Shown here: in pieces, positions 1 to 8,863 of the stretch
Layout: every line of letters begins with the position of its first letter
How positions within the stretch are numbered: the first letter of the stretch is position 1
NCBI GenBank assembly: GCA_023457895.1
Contig: JAEXAY010000005.1
Span: 124,001 to 188,000, forward strand
DNA length: 64,000 nt
From: Pseudomonadota bacterium
Lineage (GTDB): Bacteria; Pseudomonadota; Alphaproteobacteria; Sphingomonadales; Sphingomonadaceae
Direction: 5' to 3'
Notes under the pieces: model-generated
What the model saw: only the letters and a program-made list of their open reading frames with translations
Told to the model about the DNA's origin: nothing
Database searches by the model: none
Position numbers and translations under genes: made by a program

Positions 1-1
1 T

Positions 2-160
2 CCGCTCTCGCTCGTCTGCAAGGTTACCAGTGCCAATGGCCGCCCGGCCGTCAAACTGTCCGACAATCCGGCCAAGGCGACCGGCGACAAGCGTGAAATC
101 GAACGCTATCGCCGCGTGTTTGGCTCGGCGGCGGGCGAAGCCTACCAGCCGCGCGTGTGA
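2..160 (+). CDS. pncB: Nicotinate phosphoribosyltransferase, C-terminal end (partial)
   Basis: Only the last 52 codons lie in the window. The reading frame ends in tga at 158-160. The visible tail contains [20 protein letters not shown] followed by DNPAKATGD and a final [10 protein letters not shown], which is the conserved C-terminal pattern of nicotinate phosphoribosyltransferase. This enzyme makes nicotinate mononucleotide from nicotinate and PRPP in NAD salvage. The catalytic part is upstream of the window, so completeness cannot be judged. The next gene starts 42 bases downstream on the same strand but is an exported peptidase, so no functional link is evident. Confidence 0.85.
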   Translation, partial: PLSLVCKVTSANGRPAVKLSDNPAKATGDKREIERYRRVFGSAAGEAYQPRV

Positions 161-202
161 TGGGACGATCGCTGCGCCCCAACGTCGATGAGAGGATCAT
201 CC

Positions 203-1489
203 ATGCATTTTAATCTCCTCCGCCCTTCTGCCGCCGCGCTGTTGCTGGCGTTCGCTACCGCACCGGTAAGCGCAGCGCCGGGCGACAAGGCCGTGACCGC
301 CATCGCCCGGAGCGCGGCGTTCACCAAGGCGCAGGATGCACTCGCAGCCGATTTCGACCGCCATGTCGAGGAGGTCATCGCGATCACCGAAATCCCTGCC
401 CCGCCGTTCAAGGAAACCGCGCGCGGCAAGGCGATGGCGGATTATTTCCGCGCCGCCGGCCTCCAGAATGTCACGGTCGATGCCGAAGGCAATGTGACCG
501 CCGAACGTCCGGGTACGGACCGCAATGCGAAGTTCGTGGCGGTCGCAGCGCATCTTGATACGGTGTTCCCGGACAATACGCCCATCAAGGTGCGGCGCGA
601 GGGCGACCGGCTGTTCGCACCGGGCATCGGCGATGACAGCCGCGGGCTCGCCAACCTCCTCGCCTATGCGCGTGCGCTCGATGCCGCCGGCTTCCGCACC
701 CAGGCGCCGATCCTGTTCGTCGCCAATGTCGGCGAGGAAGGTCCGGGCAATCTGCGCGGCGTGCGCCATCTGTTCACCAAGGGCGACTACAAGGATCGCA
801 TCGGCGCATTCTTCTCGATCGACGGCAGCGGCGCGGACAGGATCGTCAACGGCGGGGTCGGCTCCAAACGCTATCACCTCGTGTTCAAGGGACCGGGCGG
901 ACACAGCTATGGCGCGTTCGGCCTGGTCAATCCGATGAACGCGATGGCATCGAGCATCAACGCGCTCTACCGGATCGTACCGCCCGCGAACCCCAAGACC
1001 ACCTATTCGGCTAGCGTCACCGGCGGCGGCACGTCGGTCAATTCGATCCCGCATGAAGTGTTTGTCGACATCGATATGCGCTCCGAAAGCGCGGCCGAAC
1101 TTGCGCGGCTCGACCAGCAATTCGTCGCTGCCGTCAACCAGGCGGTCGCCGATGAAAATGCGGCGCGCTCGACAAGGTCCGGCAGCGTCAGCGTCGCGTT
1201 CGACCTGATCGGCGAACGCCCCGCCGGCTCCACCCCGGCCGATACCCTGATTGTGCGCGCAACCAGCGCCGCCATCACCGCCAAGGGCTTCAAGCCCGAA
1301 CTCACCGCCAGCTCGACCGACGCCAACCTACCGATGAGCCTCGGCATTCCCGCCGTGACGATCGGCGCAGGCGGCAGCGGCGGACGCGCCCATGCGACGG
1401 ACGAATATATCGACATTCCGCGCGACGAAACACTGCGCGGCATGGCTGCGGGCTTGCTCGCCATTCTGGGTGTCGCAGGCGTTCGCTGA
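203..1489 (+). CDS. Exported M20-family zinc peptidase (PepT-like)
   Basis: This 428-residue protein starts with a signal peptide (hydrophobic core LLLAF, then PVSAAPG), so it acts in the periplasm or outside. The M20 metallopeptidase landmarks are in order: HLDTVF near residue 116 (first metal His and Asp), GIGDDSRG near 143, VGEEGPG near 176 (catalytic Glu pair), GPGGHSYG near 231 in the dimerisation domain, and a final HATDEYID near 397 (metal His). The layout fits a di- or tripeptidase. I chose ATG 203 because AGAGGA lies 6 bases upstream; an in-frame ATG at 188 would put five extra residues before the signal peptide. Substrate specificity cannot be read from the sequence. Confidence 0.88.
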   Translation: MHFNLLRPSAAALLLAFATAPVSAAPGDKAVTAIARSAAFTKAQDALAADFDRHVEEVIAITEIPAPPFKETARGKAMADYFRAAGLQNVTVDAEGNVTAERPGTDRNAKFVAVAAHLDTVFPDNTPIKVRREGDRLFAPGIGDDSRGLANLLAYARALDAAGFRTQAPILFVANVGEEGPGNLRGVRHLFTKGDYKDRIGAFFSIDGSGADRIVNGGVGSKRYHLVFKGPGGHSYGAFGLVNPMNAMASSINALYRIVPPANPKTTYSASVTGGGTSVNSIPHEVFVDIDMRSESAAELARLDQQFVAAVNQAVADENAARSTRSGSVSVAFDLIGERPAGSTPADTLIVRATSAAITAKGFKPELTASSTDANLPMSLGIPAVTIGAGGSGGRAHATDEYIDIPRDETLRGMAAGLLAILGVAGVR

Positions 1490-1519
1490 CGCGCGGGGGC
1501 CTTAACAAAGGAGTATTCC

Positions 1520-2416
1520 ATGACCATCGAACGCATCATCACCAAACGCCCGCACGACCTCGGCGGCGGGTTCGAGGTCGGACGCGTCCTCCCCTTCCAT
1601 GCGCGTCGCATGGTCGGGCCTTTCATCTTCTTTGACCATATGGGGCCGGTCGATCTTGCGCCCGGTATTCCGCAATCGCTCGATGTGCGGCCGCATCCGC
1701 ATATCGGCCTTTCGACCGTCACCTATCTCTACGATGGCGCGATGACCCACCGCGACAGCCTTGGCTTTCATCAGGAAATCCGCCCCGGCGAGGTCAACTG
1801 GATGACGGCGGGCAGCGGCATCACCCATTCGGAACGGTTCGAACAGGCCCGCGCGCATGGGGCCCATATGGACGGGATCCAGGCTTGGGTCGCGCTGCCG
1901 GTCGAAAATGAGGAAGACGCCCCTGCCTTCGCCCATCACGCCGGTGCGGACCTGCCCGAATGGCGGGAATCTGGGGTGCGCGGCCGCCTGATCGCGGGCG
2001 AAGCGGAAGGCATGAAAGCCGCCGTCCGCACCCACTCGCCGCTTTTCTACATGCACTGGGACATGGATGCGGGTGCGCGCCGGACACTCCCGGCCGAATA
2101 TGGCGAGCGCGCCATCTATGTCGGGCGCGGATCAGCAGAGGTCGATGGCCAGCCGCTCGACATGGGGCAGATGGCCGTGCTGTCTCCGGGACAGGAGGTA
2201 AGCGTCACAGCGAACACCGGCGCAATCATCATGGCGCTCGGCGGAGAACCGGTCGGTGAGCGCTTCATGTTCTGGAACTTCGTGTCATCCTCGAAAGAGC
2301 GGCTCGAGCAAGCGAAGGAAGACTGGCAACAGGGCCGGATGAAATTGCCGGTCGGTGACGACAGCGAGTTCATCCCGCTTCCCCAGCCCAAGGCCGAACC
2401 CCCGGCGATGAGTTGA
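1520..2416 (+). CDS. Pirin family protein
   Basis: A 298-residue bicupin of the pirin family. The N-terminal cupin has the metal-binding pattern RPHPHIGLSTVTYL, then THRDSLGFHQEI and the signature WMTAGSGITHSER. The C-terminal pirin domain ends with the usual ERFMFWNFVSSSKERLEQA block. Bacterial pirins bind iron or other metals; some act as quercetin dioxygenases and others modulate metabolic enzymes, so the exact role is open. The ATG is preceded by AAAGGAG about 6 bases upstream. It follows the exported M20 peptidase by 30 bases and could share its transcript. Confidence 0.92.
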   Translation: MTIERIITKRPHDLGGGFEVGRVLPFHARRMVGPFIFFDHMGPVDLAPGIPQSLDVRPHPHIGLSTVTYLYDGAMTHRDSLGFHQEIRPGEVNWMTAGSGITHSERFEQARAHGAHMDGIQAWVALPVENEEDAPAFAHHAGADLPEWRESGVRGRLIAGEAEGMKAAVRTHSPLFYMHWDMDAGARRTLPAEYGERAIYVGRGSAEVDGQPLDMGQMAVLSPGQEVSVTANTGAIIMALGGEPVGERFMFWNFVSSSKERLEQAKEDWQQGRMKLPVGDDSEFIPLPQPKAEPPAMS

Positions 2417-2452
2417 GGTTTTCGCGTCCCGGCGGCGCTGCGCCAAAGCGGG

Positions 2453-3520
2453 TTATTCCAGCCGCCCCGTCTCGAAGAAACGCTCCATCGCGGCTTCGTG
2501 CGGGGCGATGTCAAAGCCCTTCGCCGCGACCCATTCATCGTTGAAATAGCTGCCGCGATAGCGTTCGCCATCGTCGCACAGGATCGAAACGATCGAGCCT
2601 TCCTCTCCCGCTGCGGCCATCTCGCTGGCGATCACCGCGCAGGCCCACAGGTTGGTGCCGGTCGAACCGCCGCACAGCTTGCCAAGACGGCGGCTGAGGA
2701 CACGCGCGGCGGCGATGCTCCGCGCATCCTCGACCACTTCCATGCGATCGATCACGTCGGGAAGGAAGCTTGGTTCGGCACGCGGGCGGCCGATCCCTTC
2801 GATGCAGCCTGACGGACCATCCTGCGTCACGATGCTGCGGTCGCGCCAATATTTGTGGAAGATCGATTCCGCCGGATCGGCGACGCAGACCCGCGTCGGA
2901 TGACGGTTATAGCGCGCGAAGCGGCCGATCGTCGCCGACGTGCCGCCGGTCCCCGCCCCGCACACCACCCAGCTCGGCACCGGATGCGGCTCGCGCGCCA
3001 TCTGCGCGAAGATCGATTCTGCGATATTGTTATTGCCGCGCCAGTCGGTCGCGCGCTCGGCGTAGGTGAACTGGTCGAGATAATGGCCACCGGTCTCGTC
3101 GGCGAGTTGTTGCGCAGCGCCATACATTTCGAGCGCACTGTCGACGAAATGGCAGCGGCCCCCGTAAAAGGCGATCGCATCGATCTTGGCCTGCGCCGTG
3201 CTGGCGGGGCATACCGCGACGAACGGGAGGCCGAGCATGCGCGCAAAATAGGCTTCCGAAACCGCGGTCGATCCGCTCGAAGCATCGATGACGGTCGTTC
3301 TCGGACCGATCCAGCCATTGCACAGCGCATAGAGAAACAGCGACCGCGCGAGCCGGTGCTTGAGGCTCCCGCTCGGATGAATCGATTCATCCTTCAGGTA
3401 AAGCGCGATATGCGGCAGCGCGGGCAGCGACACCGGAATGAGGTGGGTATCCGCCGAGCGCGTGAAGTCCGCCTCGATCCGCCCGATCGCCCAATTCAAC
3501 CATTGTCTGTCGCACGCCAT
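2453..3520 (-). CDS. PLP-dependent cysteine synthase-family enzyme
   Basis: A 355-residue fold-type II PLP enzyme of the cysteine synthase / cystathionine beta-synthase group. The PLP-binding lysine sits in HPSGSLKHR near residue 54, the Asn-loop region is [16 protein letters not shown], and a glycine-rich phosphate-binding loop is [18 protein letters not shown] late [10 protein letters not shown] segment matches the PLP pyridine-side region. The protein is longer than CysK (about 310 residues), and the active-site loop reads SSGST rather than the SGNTG of CysK. It may therefore be a lyase or desulfhydrase rather than the main cysteine synthase. It converges with the pirin gene, with 36 bases between stops. 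Confidence 0.85.
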   Translation of the reverse strand: MACDRQWLNWAIGRIEADFTRSADTHLIPVSLPALPHIALYLKDESIHPSGSLKHRLARSLFLYALCNGWIGPRTTVIDASSGSTAVSEAYFARMLGLPFVAVCPASTAQAKIDAIAFYGGRCHFVDSALEMYGAAQQLADETGGHYLDQFTYAERATDWRGNNNIAESIFAQMAREPHPVPSWVVCGAGTGGTSATIGRFARYNRHPTRVCVADPAESIFHKYWRDRSIVTQDGPSGCIEGIGRPRAEPSFLPDVIDRMEVVEDARSIAAARVLSRRLGKLCGGSTGTNLWACAVIASEMAAAGEEGSIVSILCDDGERYRGSYFNDEWVAAKGFDIAPHEAAMERFFETGRLE

Positions 3521-3724
3521 CGGCTCATCTCTCCCTCGCTGGACCGGTCAGGTGCCCGGCCGTGCGTTCCGCTCTTTCGAGGCGGACACCGCTTCTGTCA
3601 ATGTTACAAATGAAACCATGTTCGCCGCCCGGCTTTTTGCTGCCCTCCCCCCTTGCCTCGCCGGGCGCTTCGCGGCATTGGGGTCGGGACAATGTGAAGC
3701 ACAGGGACAAAGGGTTCTCGCACC

Positions 3725-4675
3725 ATGGCCAACCGGCAGCTTTTGGGTAAAGTCGCAACCATTTTCGGCGGCGGAGGCTTTCTCGGCCGCTATGTCGCCG
3801 AGGCGCTGCTGGCCGAAGGCGCGCTCGTACGGATTGCCGAGCGTACGCCCGACAGCGCCTTTTATATTCGCCCTCTCGGCAATCTCGGCCAGACCCAATT
3901 CGTTCCCGCCGACATCACCAAGCCGGACACCGTGGCGGCCGCGTGCACCGGCGCCGATATTGTCATCAATCTCGTCGGCATATTGAAAGGCGATTTCGAC
4001 GCAGTGCATGTCACCGGCGCAGCGAATGTCGCACGCGCCGCGCGGGTTGCCGGAGCACAGCATCTCATCCATGTCTCGGCGATCGGCGCCGAGGCCGAAA
4101 GCGCTTCGGCCTATGGCCGCTCCAAGGCGGCAGGCGAGGCCGAAGTGCGCGCCGCCTTCCCGGATGCGACGATCCTGCGCCCCTCGATCCTGTTCGGCCG
4201 TGAGGACAAATTCATTAACCGCTTCGCTGGTTATTTCGCAGGCCTCAACCTGATGCCGATCGTGATGGGCGGAACCAAACTCCAGCCCGTCTTTGTTGCA
4301 GATGTCGCAGAGGCCGTGCTGGCCGCGGTACTGAACCCGACCGCACGTGGCGAAACCTATGAACTGGGCGGCCCGGAAGTCTCGACGATGAAAGGCCTGC
4401 TCTTCTGGATCGGCCGGGCAACCGGACAGACCGTCTATCCGCTTACCATTCCCGACGGGATTTCCGGCCTCGTGGCAAGCCTCACCGGATGGCTTCCCGG
4501 CGCGCCAATCACCAAGGACCAATGGTTGATGCTGCAACGCGACAATGTCGTTGCGCCTGGCGCCAGGACGCTCGCCGATCTCGGGGTCGCCGCGACGCCG
4601 ATCGCAGCGGTCGCGGATGGCTGGCTGGTGCAATATCGCGACCGTGGCCGCTTCGGCCAGAAGGTTCGCGCCTGA
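3725..4675 (+). CDS. Complex I NDUFA9-family NAD(P)-binding protein
   Basis: A 316-residue atypical short-chain dehydrogenase. The N-terminal Rossmann motif is IFGGGGFLGRYVAEALL, and the segments ADIVINLVGIL and HLIHVSAIGA follow the NDUFA9 pattern, in which the usual catalytic Tyr-x-x-x-Lys is replaced by a YGRSKAAGE segment. In mitochondria NDUFA9 is an accessory subunit of complex I and binds NADPH; free-standing homologues are common in alphaproteobacteria and their role is unclear. The start ATG has AAAGGG upstream. It is followed after 56 bases by uppP on the same strand. The 204-base gap before it shows no recognisable gene. Confidence 0.88.
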   Translation: MANRQLLGKVATIFGGGGFLGRYVAEALLAEGALVRIAERTPDSAFYIRPLGNLGQTQFVPADITKPDTVAAACTGADIVINLVGILKGDFDAVHVTGAANVARAARVAGAQHLIHVSAIGAEAESASAYGRSKAAGEAEVRAAFPDATILRPSILFGREDKFINRFAGYFAGLNLMPIVMGGTKLQPVFVADVAEAVLAAVLNPTARGETYELGGPEVSTMKGLLFWIGRATGQTVYPLTIPDGISGLVASLTGWLPGAPITKDQWLMLQRDNVVAPGARTLADLGVAATPIAAVADGWLVQYRDRGRFGQKVRA

Positions 4676-4731
4676 CGCGTCTACCCGGCTCCGCTCTCCC
4701 CTTCCTTCCAGTCTGAAAAGCGCCTGCGCCC

Positions 4732-5544
4732 ATGTCCACCCTGTTGACCGCGATCCTGCTCGGCATTGTCGAGGGGCTTACCGAATTTCTGCCGGTGTCC
4801 TCGACCGGGCATCTCATGCTCGCTTCGGAAATCTTCGGCTATGACGCGGCGCAGTGGAAGATATTCAATATCCTGATCCAGCTTGGCGCGATCCTCGCCG
4901 TGGTGGTGCTCTACTGGCGCACCTTCTGGGCAGTGGCGACCGGCCTCATCGCGCGTAATCCGGTGTCGTTCCGCTTCGTGCGCAACATCCTCGTGGCCTT
5001 CATGCCTTCGGTGGTGATCGGTCTCGCGGCCAAGGACATCATCGATGTGATGCTCGAAACCCCGATCATCGTCGCCATTACGCTGATCCTCGGCGGGATC
5101 GCGATCCTTGTCATCGAAAAATATGTGAAGCCGGGCGAAACCCATGGCGTGGCGGAAATGCCGCTCAAGCAGGTGATCGGCGTGGGGCTGGTGCAATGCC
5201 TGTCGATGATCCCGGGCGTCAGCCGTTCGGGCGCGACAATCATGGGGGCGCTCGCGCTCGGGGTTGAGCGACGCACGGCCGCCGAGTTCAGCTTCTTCCT
5301 TGCCATCCCGACCATGCTCGGCGCTTCCACGCTGGAGATCGCGCAGAACAAGGATGTCATCGCCGCGGGAACGATGGGGGTCGGCTGGAACGAGATCGCG
5401 GTGGGTTTCGTGGTCAGCTTCATCGTCGCGATCGGCGTGATCAAGGCGTTTGTTGCCTATGTCTCACGCCATGGCTTCGCACCTTTTGCATGGTATCGCA
5501 TCGTCGCAGGCGGCGCTGCGCTGATCTGGCTACTGGCACGATAG
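4732..5544 (+). CDS. uppP: Undecaprenyl-diphosphatase UppP (BacA)
   Basis: A 270-residue polytopic inner-membrane enzyme that dephosphorylates undecaprenyl pyrophosphate, recycling the lipid carrier for peptidoglycan and other envelope polymers. Two family signatures are present: GIVEGLTEFLPVSSTGHL near residues 10-28, containing the catalytic Glu pair region, and PGVSRSGATIMGALALG in the second half, with the Arg-Ser of the phosphate-binding loop. Length and hydrophobic pattern are normal. It probably shares a transcript with the NDUFA9-like gene. A short perfect inverted repeat begins 14 bases after the stop but lacks a T-run. Confidence 0.96.
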   Translation: MSTLLTAILLGIVEGLTEFLPVSSTGHLMLASEIFGYDAAQWKIFNILIQLGAILAVVVLYWRTFWAVATGLIARNPVSFRFVRNILVAFMPSVVIGLAAKDIIDVMLETPIIVAITLILGGIAILVIEKYVKPGETHGVAEMPLKQVIGVGLVQCLSMIPGVSRSGATIMGALALGVERRTAAEFSFFLAIPTMLGASTLEIAQNKDVIAAGTMGVGWNEIAVGFVVSFIVAIGVIKAFVAYVSRHGFAPFAWYRIVAGGAALIWLLAR

Positions 5545-5557
5545 GTCCGATTTGGAA

Positions 5558-5666
5558 CCATATTTCCAATATGGTCCGATAAATAGTGACTGCAGAGAAA
5601 TATAATTGCTAAATAGGTCATATATAATGACCTATATGCCATTTTCCGCGTGACATGGCGGAAAAT
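5558..5666 (+). promoter_or_regulatory. Three AT-rich inverted repeats ahead of gltD
   Basis: Three inverted repeats sit in the gap between uppP and gltD. The first, 5558-5574, is CCATATT-TCC-AATATGG. The second, 5613-5635, has 9-base arms ATAGGTCAT and ATGACCTAT around ATATA. The third, 5641-5666, has arms ATTTTCCGC and GCGGAAAAT around 8 bases. GGTCCGAT also occurs twice as a direct repeat, at 5544 and 5573. The region is strikingly AT-rich against its surroundings. It may hold the glt promoter with operators, or a structured leader. The binding protein is unknown. Confidence 0.55.
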
Positions 5667-5715
5667 CCATGGTGATGCGCGGCGGAATATTAATGTCATC
5701 CGCGAGAATCACCCA

Positions 5716-7167
5716 ATGGCCGAAAATCCGATGCTGAAATTTGTGGGAACCGGACAGGATTATCCCGACAAACGCTCGCCCGCGACCCGCGCCCGCGATT
5801 TTCAGGAAATTTCCGACCGCTACAATGCCCCCAAGGCCGAAGAACAGGCATCGCGCTGCTCGCAATGCGGCGTGCCCTATTGCTCGGTGCATTGCCCGTT
5901 GCACAATCATATCCCCGACTGGCTGCGCCTCACCGCCGAGGGGCGGCTGCGCGAGGCGTTCGAGCTTAGCAACGCGACCTCGACCATGCCCGAAATCTGC
6001 GGCCGCATCTGCCCGCAGGACCGATTGTGCGAAGGCAATTGCGTGATCGAATTTTCGGGCCACGGCGCCGTTACCATCGGCTCGGTCGAGAAATTCATCA
6101 CCGACACCGCCTGGGACGAGGGCTGGGTCGAGCCCGTCGCTGTCGGCAAGGCCACCGGCCAGTCGGTGGGCGTGATCGGCGCGGGGCCGGCTGGTCTCGC
6201 GGCGGCTGAACATCTGCGCGCCGCCGGCCACGAGGTTCATGTCTATGACCGCCACGACCGCGCGGGCGGCCTCCTCACCTATGGCATCCCCGGCTTCAAG
6301 CTCGAAAAGGAAGTGGTGATGCGCCGCGTCCAGCGCCTGAAGGACAGCGGCATCACCTTCCACGAAGGCTTTGCAGTGGGCGAAGATGCGAGCCTCGAGG
6401 AACTGCGTAGCAAGCATGACGCACTCCTCATCGCTACCGGCGTCTACAAGGCCAAGCCCATGGGCCTGGCGGGCGATGACCGGCAGGGCATGTTCGAGGC
6501 GCTCGACTATCTCACCGCCTCCAACCGCAAGAGCTTCGGCGATGCCGTCCCCGCGTTCGACGATGGCCGCCTCGATGCCAAAGGTAAGGATATCGTCGTC
6601 ATCGGCGGCGGCGACACCGCGATGGACTGCGTCCGCACCGCGATCCGCCAGGGCGCCAAATCGGTCAAATGCCTCTATCGCCGCGACCGCGCCAATATGC
6701 CAGGTTCGCAGCGCGAAGTGCAGAATGCCGAGGAGGAAGGCGTCGAGTTCGTCTGGCTCTCCGCCCCGACCGCGTTTCAGGGTGGGGAAAAGGTGACCGG
6801 CGTCGAGGCCACCGCGATGCGGCTTGGCGCACCCGACGCCTCGGGCCGCCGCTCGCCCGAACCCGAACCAGGCAGCGAAATCGTGCATGACGCCGACATG
6901 GTCATCAAGGCGCTGGGCTTCGACCCCGAAGACCTCCCCGTCCTGTTCGGCGCGGACGAACTCGGCGTCACCCGTTGGGGCACGGTCCGCGTCGATCATC
7001 AGACCATGATGACCAGCCTCGACGGCGTGTTCGCCGCCGGCGATATCGTGCGCGGCGCAAGCCTCGTCGTCTGGGCGATCCGCGATGGTATGGACGTGGC
7101 CGCGCATATGAACAAATACCTCAAGGCGGCACGGGATGAGGCCAGGGCGGAGAGGAAGGCGGCATGA
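5716..7167 (+). CDS. gltD: Glutamate synthase (NADPH) small subunit
   Basis: The 483-residue beta subunit of glutamate synthase, passing electrons from NADPH through FAD to the large subunit. The N-terminal iron-sulfur region has CSQCGVPYCSVHCPLHNHIP and CGRICPQDRLCEGNC; the FAD motif is GVIGAGPAGLAAAEHL near residue 150, and the NADPH motif is VVIGGGDTAMDCVRTAI near residue 295. The end, GVFAAGDIVRGASLVVWAI, is the usual second FAD contact. ATG 5716 gives the family length; an earlier in-frame start at 5650 would add 22 unsupported residues and run through an inverted repeat. The large subunit gene is not adjacent: two exported-protein genes lie between them. Confidence 0.96.
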   Translation: MAENPMLKFVGTGQDYPDKRSPATRARDFQEISDRYNAPKAEEQASRCSQCGVPYCSVHCPLHNHIPDWLRLTAEGRLREAFELSNATSTMPEICGRICPQDRLCEGNCVIEFSGHGAVTIGSVEKFITDTAWDEGWVEPVAVGKATGQSVGVIGAGPAGLAAAEHLRAAGHEVHVYDRHDRAGGLLTYGIPGFKLEKEVVMRRVQRLKDSGITFHEGFAVGEDASLEELRSKHDALLIATGVYKAKPMGLAGDDRQGMFEALDYLTASNRKSFGDAVPAFDDGRLDAKGKDIVVIGGGDTAMDCVRTAIRQGAKSVKCLYRRDRANMPGSQREVQNAEEEGVEFVWLSAPTAFQGGEKVTGVEATAMRLGAPDASGRRSPEPEPGSEIVHDADMVIKALGFDPEDLPVLFGADELGVTRWGTVRVDHQTMMTSLDGVFAAGDIVRGASLVVWAIRDGMDVAAHMNKYLKAARDEARAERKAA

Positions 7168-7197
7168 AGTGCCGGGCGTCTTTGGGATAGGAGCACG

Positions 7198-7791
7198 ATG
7201 AAATATCTTTATCTTTCTCTGGCTCTATTACTGGCCTGTGCGACCGGTACTGCGGCTCAGGCACGGCAAACGGTCAACCAAAGCCCCGCCTTGACCGTCC
7301 ATCAAAACCCGCCTTCGCCCGCGGCAATTGCCGATGCTGAGGCCATCATCAGGATAACGGGGACCGAAGAGTTAATCCTTGCACAGCTCCGCGAGGTTCT
7401 TCCGGTCGTCGCCTCCAGTTTCCTCGGCGAACTTTCCAAACTGCCCGATGGCGCACGCTACCTTACCCAGATCGACGCACGGTACCCGGGCGGGCGCACG
7501 GGATTCAGCCACCGTTTCGGTGAACTTTACGGCGAAAAAATGGAATCGCGCTGGCCCGAAATCCGGGCCGAGCTGGTCAAAGTCTATACCAGCAGACTAT
7601 CGGCCGATGATTTGAAAGCGGTGCGATCCTTCTATGAGAGCGGTCCCGGCCGCGGGGTACTGGCGGCCCAACCCCAGCTGAACGATTCCTTCATCGCGCT
7701 CGGTCGCCGATTTGGCGAAGATGCAGGTGAATATGCCGCACGCGAACTTGCCGCGCAGATTCAACGCGACCTGGGGATCAAAGCGCCATGA
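7198..7791 (+). CDS. Exported DUF2059-type protein
   Basis: A 197-residue protein with an N-terminal signal peptide (LYLSLALLLACATGTAAQA). The second half contains LSADDLKAVRSFYESGPGRGVL, which matches the DUF2059 core, where a helix ends in a Phe-Tyr-x-Ser/Thr-Pro/Gly-x-Gly-x-x-x pattern. DUF2059 proteins are periplasmic and have no established function. GGATAGGAGC precedes the ATG. It sits 30 bases after gltD and 145 bases before a second DUF2059-type gene, so it is probably part of the glt transcript. A functional link to glutamate synthesis is not implied by the sequence. Confidence 0.75.
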   Translation: MKYLYLSLALLLACATGTAAQARQTVNQSPALTVHQNPPSPAAIADAEAIIRITGTEELILAQLREVLPVVASSFLGELSKLPDGARYLTQIDARYPGGRTGFSHRFGELYGEKMESRWPEIRAELVKVYTSRLSADDLKAVRSFYESGPGRGVLAAQPQLNDSFIALGRRFGEDAGEYAARELAAQIQRDLGIKAP

Positions 7792-7936
7792 TCGGAAATA
7801 TTCGTACCGACCGTTGTGCTGCTGCATCGTGCATGCTCGCAGGAGGGATAGCAGCGCCCGCAATGGCTCACGGCGCCGGCTTTTGCTCCGGCCGCAGCAG
7901 GTCCGAAATGCCGCAAACAGCCCCAAGGAGGATATC

Positions 7937-8863
7937 ATGACCCTTTCCCGCGCCCTGATCGTTCCGCTGATGGTTCTCGCATCGCCGCTTGCCGCGCAAT
8001 CCAGCCCGCCGCAAACGGCCGGGGCTGCGACGCCGGCCGCGCCGCCATCGGCCGAGCGCGTCGCTGCGGCCAAACCGGTCATCGACAAGCTGTGGCCGCT
8101 CGGTACCTATCGCAAAATGATGGGAGGCCAGATGTCGGAGATGGTCAATAACATGATGGAAGCGATGTACGGCATGAATGCCGAAGACATGCTTCCTGAA
8201 AATGACGTCAAAAGTGCCGGAAAGGGCAAAACGCTCGGCGAACTGGCCCAGGGACATGATCCGCATTTTCGCGAACGGATGCGCATCATGCTCGACGTCA
8301 TGTTCACGGAAATGACGCCGGTCATGGACAAGGCCGAGCCTTCCGTTCGCACGGCTCTGACCACCATCTATGCAAACAAGTTTACGGTGCCGCAACTCGC
8401 CGATCTCGACCGCTTCCTCGCCACGCCGACGGGCAAGGCCTATGCGGAAAACTGGGTAACCAGCTTCTACAGCCCGGAACTGGTCACCGCCATGAAAGGC
8501 GTGACGCCCGAAATCATGAAGATGATGCCAGACATCATGAAGAAATTTGAAACGGCAACCGCCCATCTGCCTCCGCCGCCTCAGCCCGCTGACGACGCAG
8601 CGGAAGCAGCAGCGAAGGCAGCCGATGATGCGATCGCTGCGATCGACGATACCAATCCGACAGGGAAATGGTCGCAGGCTGACCGGGATATATATGCACG
8701 GTTGAAGAATGAAGAGGCGATATCGGAACAAAAATGGAGTGACGCCTCCACGCGGGCCAACCTCCATGCACTGGAAGCCAAGCAACGTTCCGGCCAGAAA
8801 CTGGACGACGAAGAAAAAGACAATCTCGATTATTTGCGCGCACTGCTGAAAGACCAGAAATGA
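7937..8863 (+). CDS. Exported DUF2059-type protein, acidic C-terminal extension
   Basis: A 308-residue protein with a signal peptide (LIVPLMVLASPLAAQSS). The middle carries LADLDRFLATPTGKAYAENW, the DUF2059 helix pattern, so it is a distant relative of the preceding gene. A linker rich in Pro, Ala and Asp (near residues 214-235) leads to a charged C-terminal helical region rich in Lys, Glu and Asp. AAGGAGG at 5-6 bases upstream fixes ATG 7937; the frame is open upstream to 7712 but without support. Its stop overlaps the gltB start as ATGA, indicating translational coupling to the glutamate synthase large subunit. Confidence 0.72.
   Translation: MTLSRALIVPLMVLASPLAAQSSPPQTAGAATPAAPPSAERVAAAKPVIDKLWPLGTYRKMMGGQMSEMVNNMMEAMYGMNAEDMLPENDVKSAGKGKTLGELAQGHDPHFRERMRIMLDVMFTEMTPVMDKAEPSVRTALTTIYANKFTVPQLADLDRFLATPTGKAYAENWVTSFYSPELVTAMKGVTPEIMKMMPDIMKKFETATAHLPPPPQPADDAAEAAAKAADDAIAAIDDTNPTGKWSQADRDIYARLKNEEAISEQKWSDASTRANLHALEAKQRSGQKLDDEEKDNLDYLRALLKDQK

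Noticed and set aside
5632..7107. A 491-codon minus-strand frame opposite gltD
   Set aside because: Antisense shadow of a well-supported gene, with no motif or ribosome-binding site.
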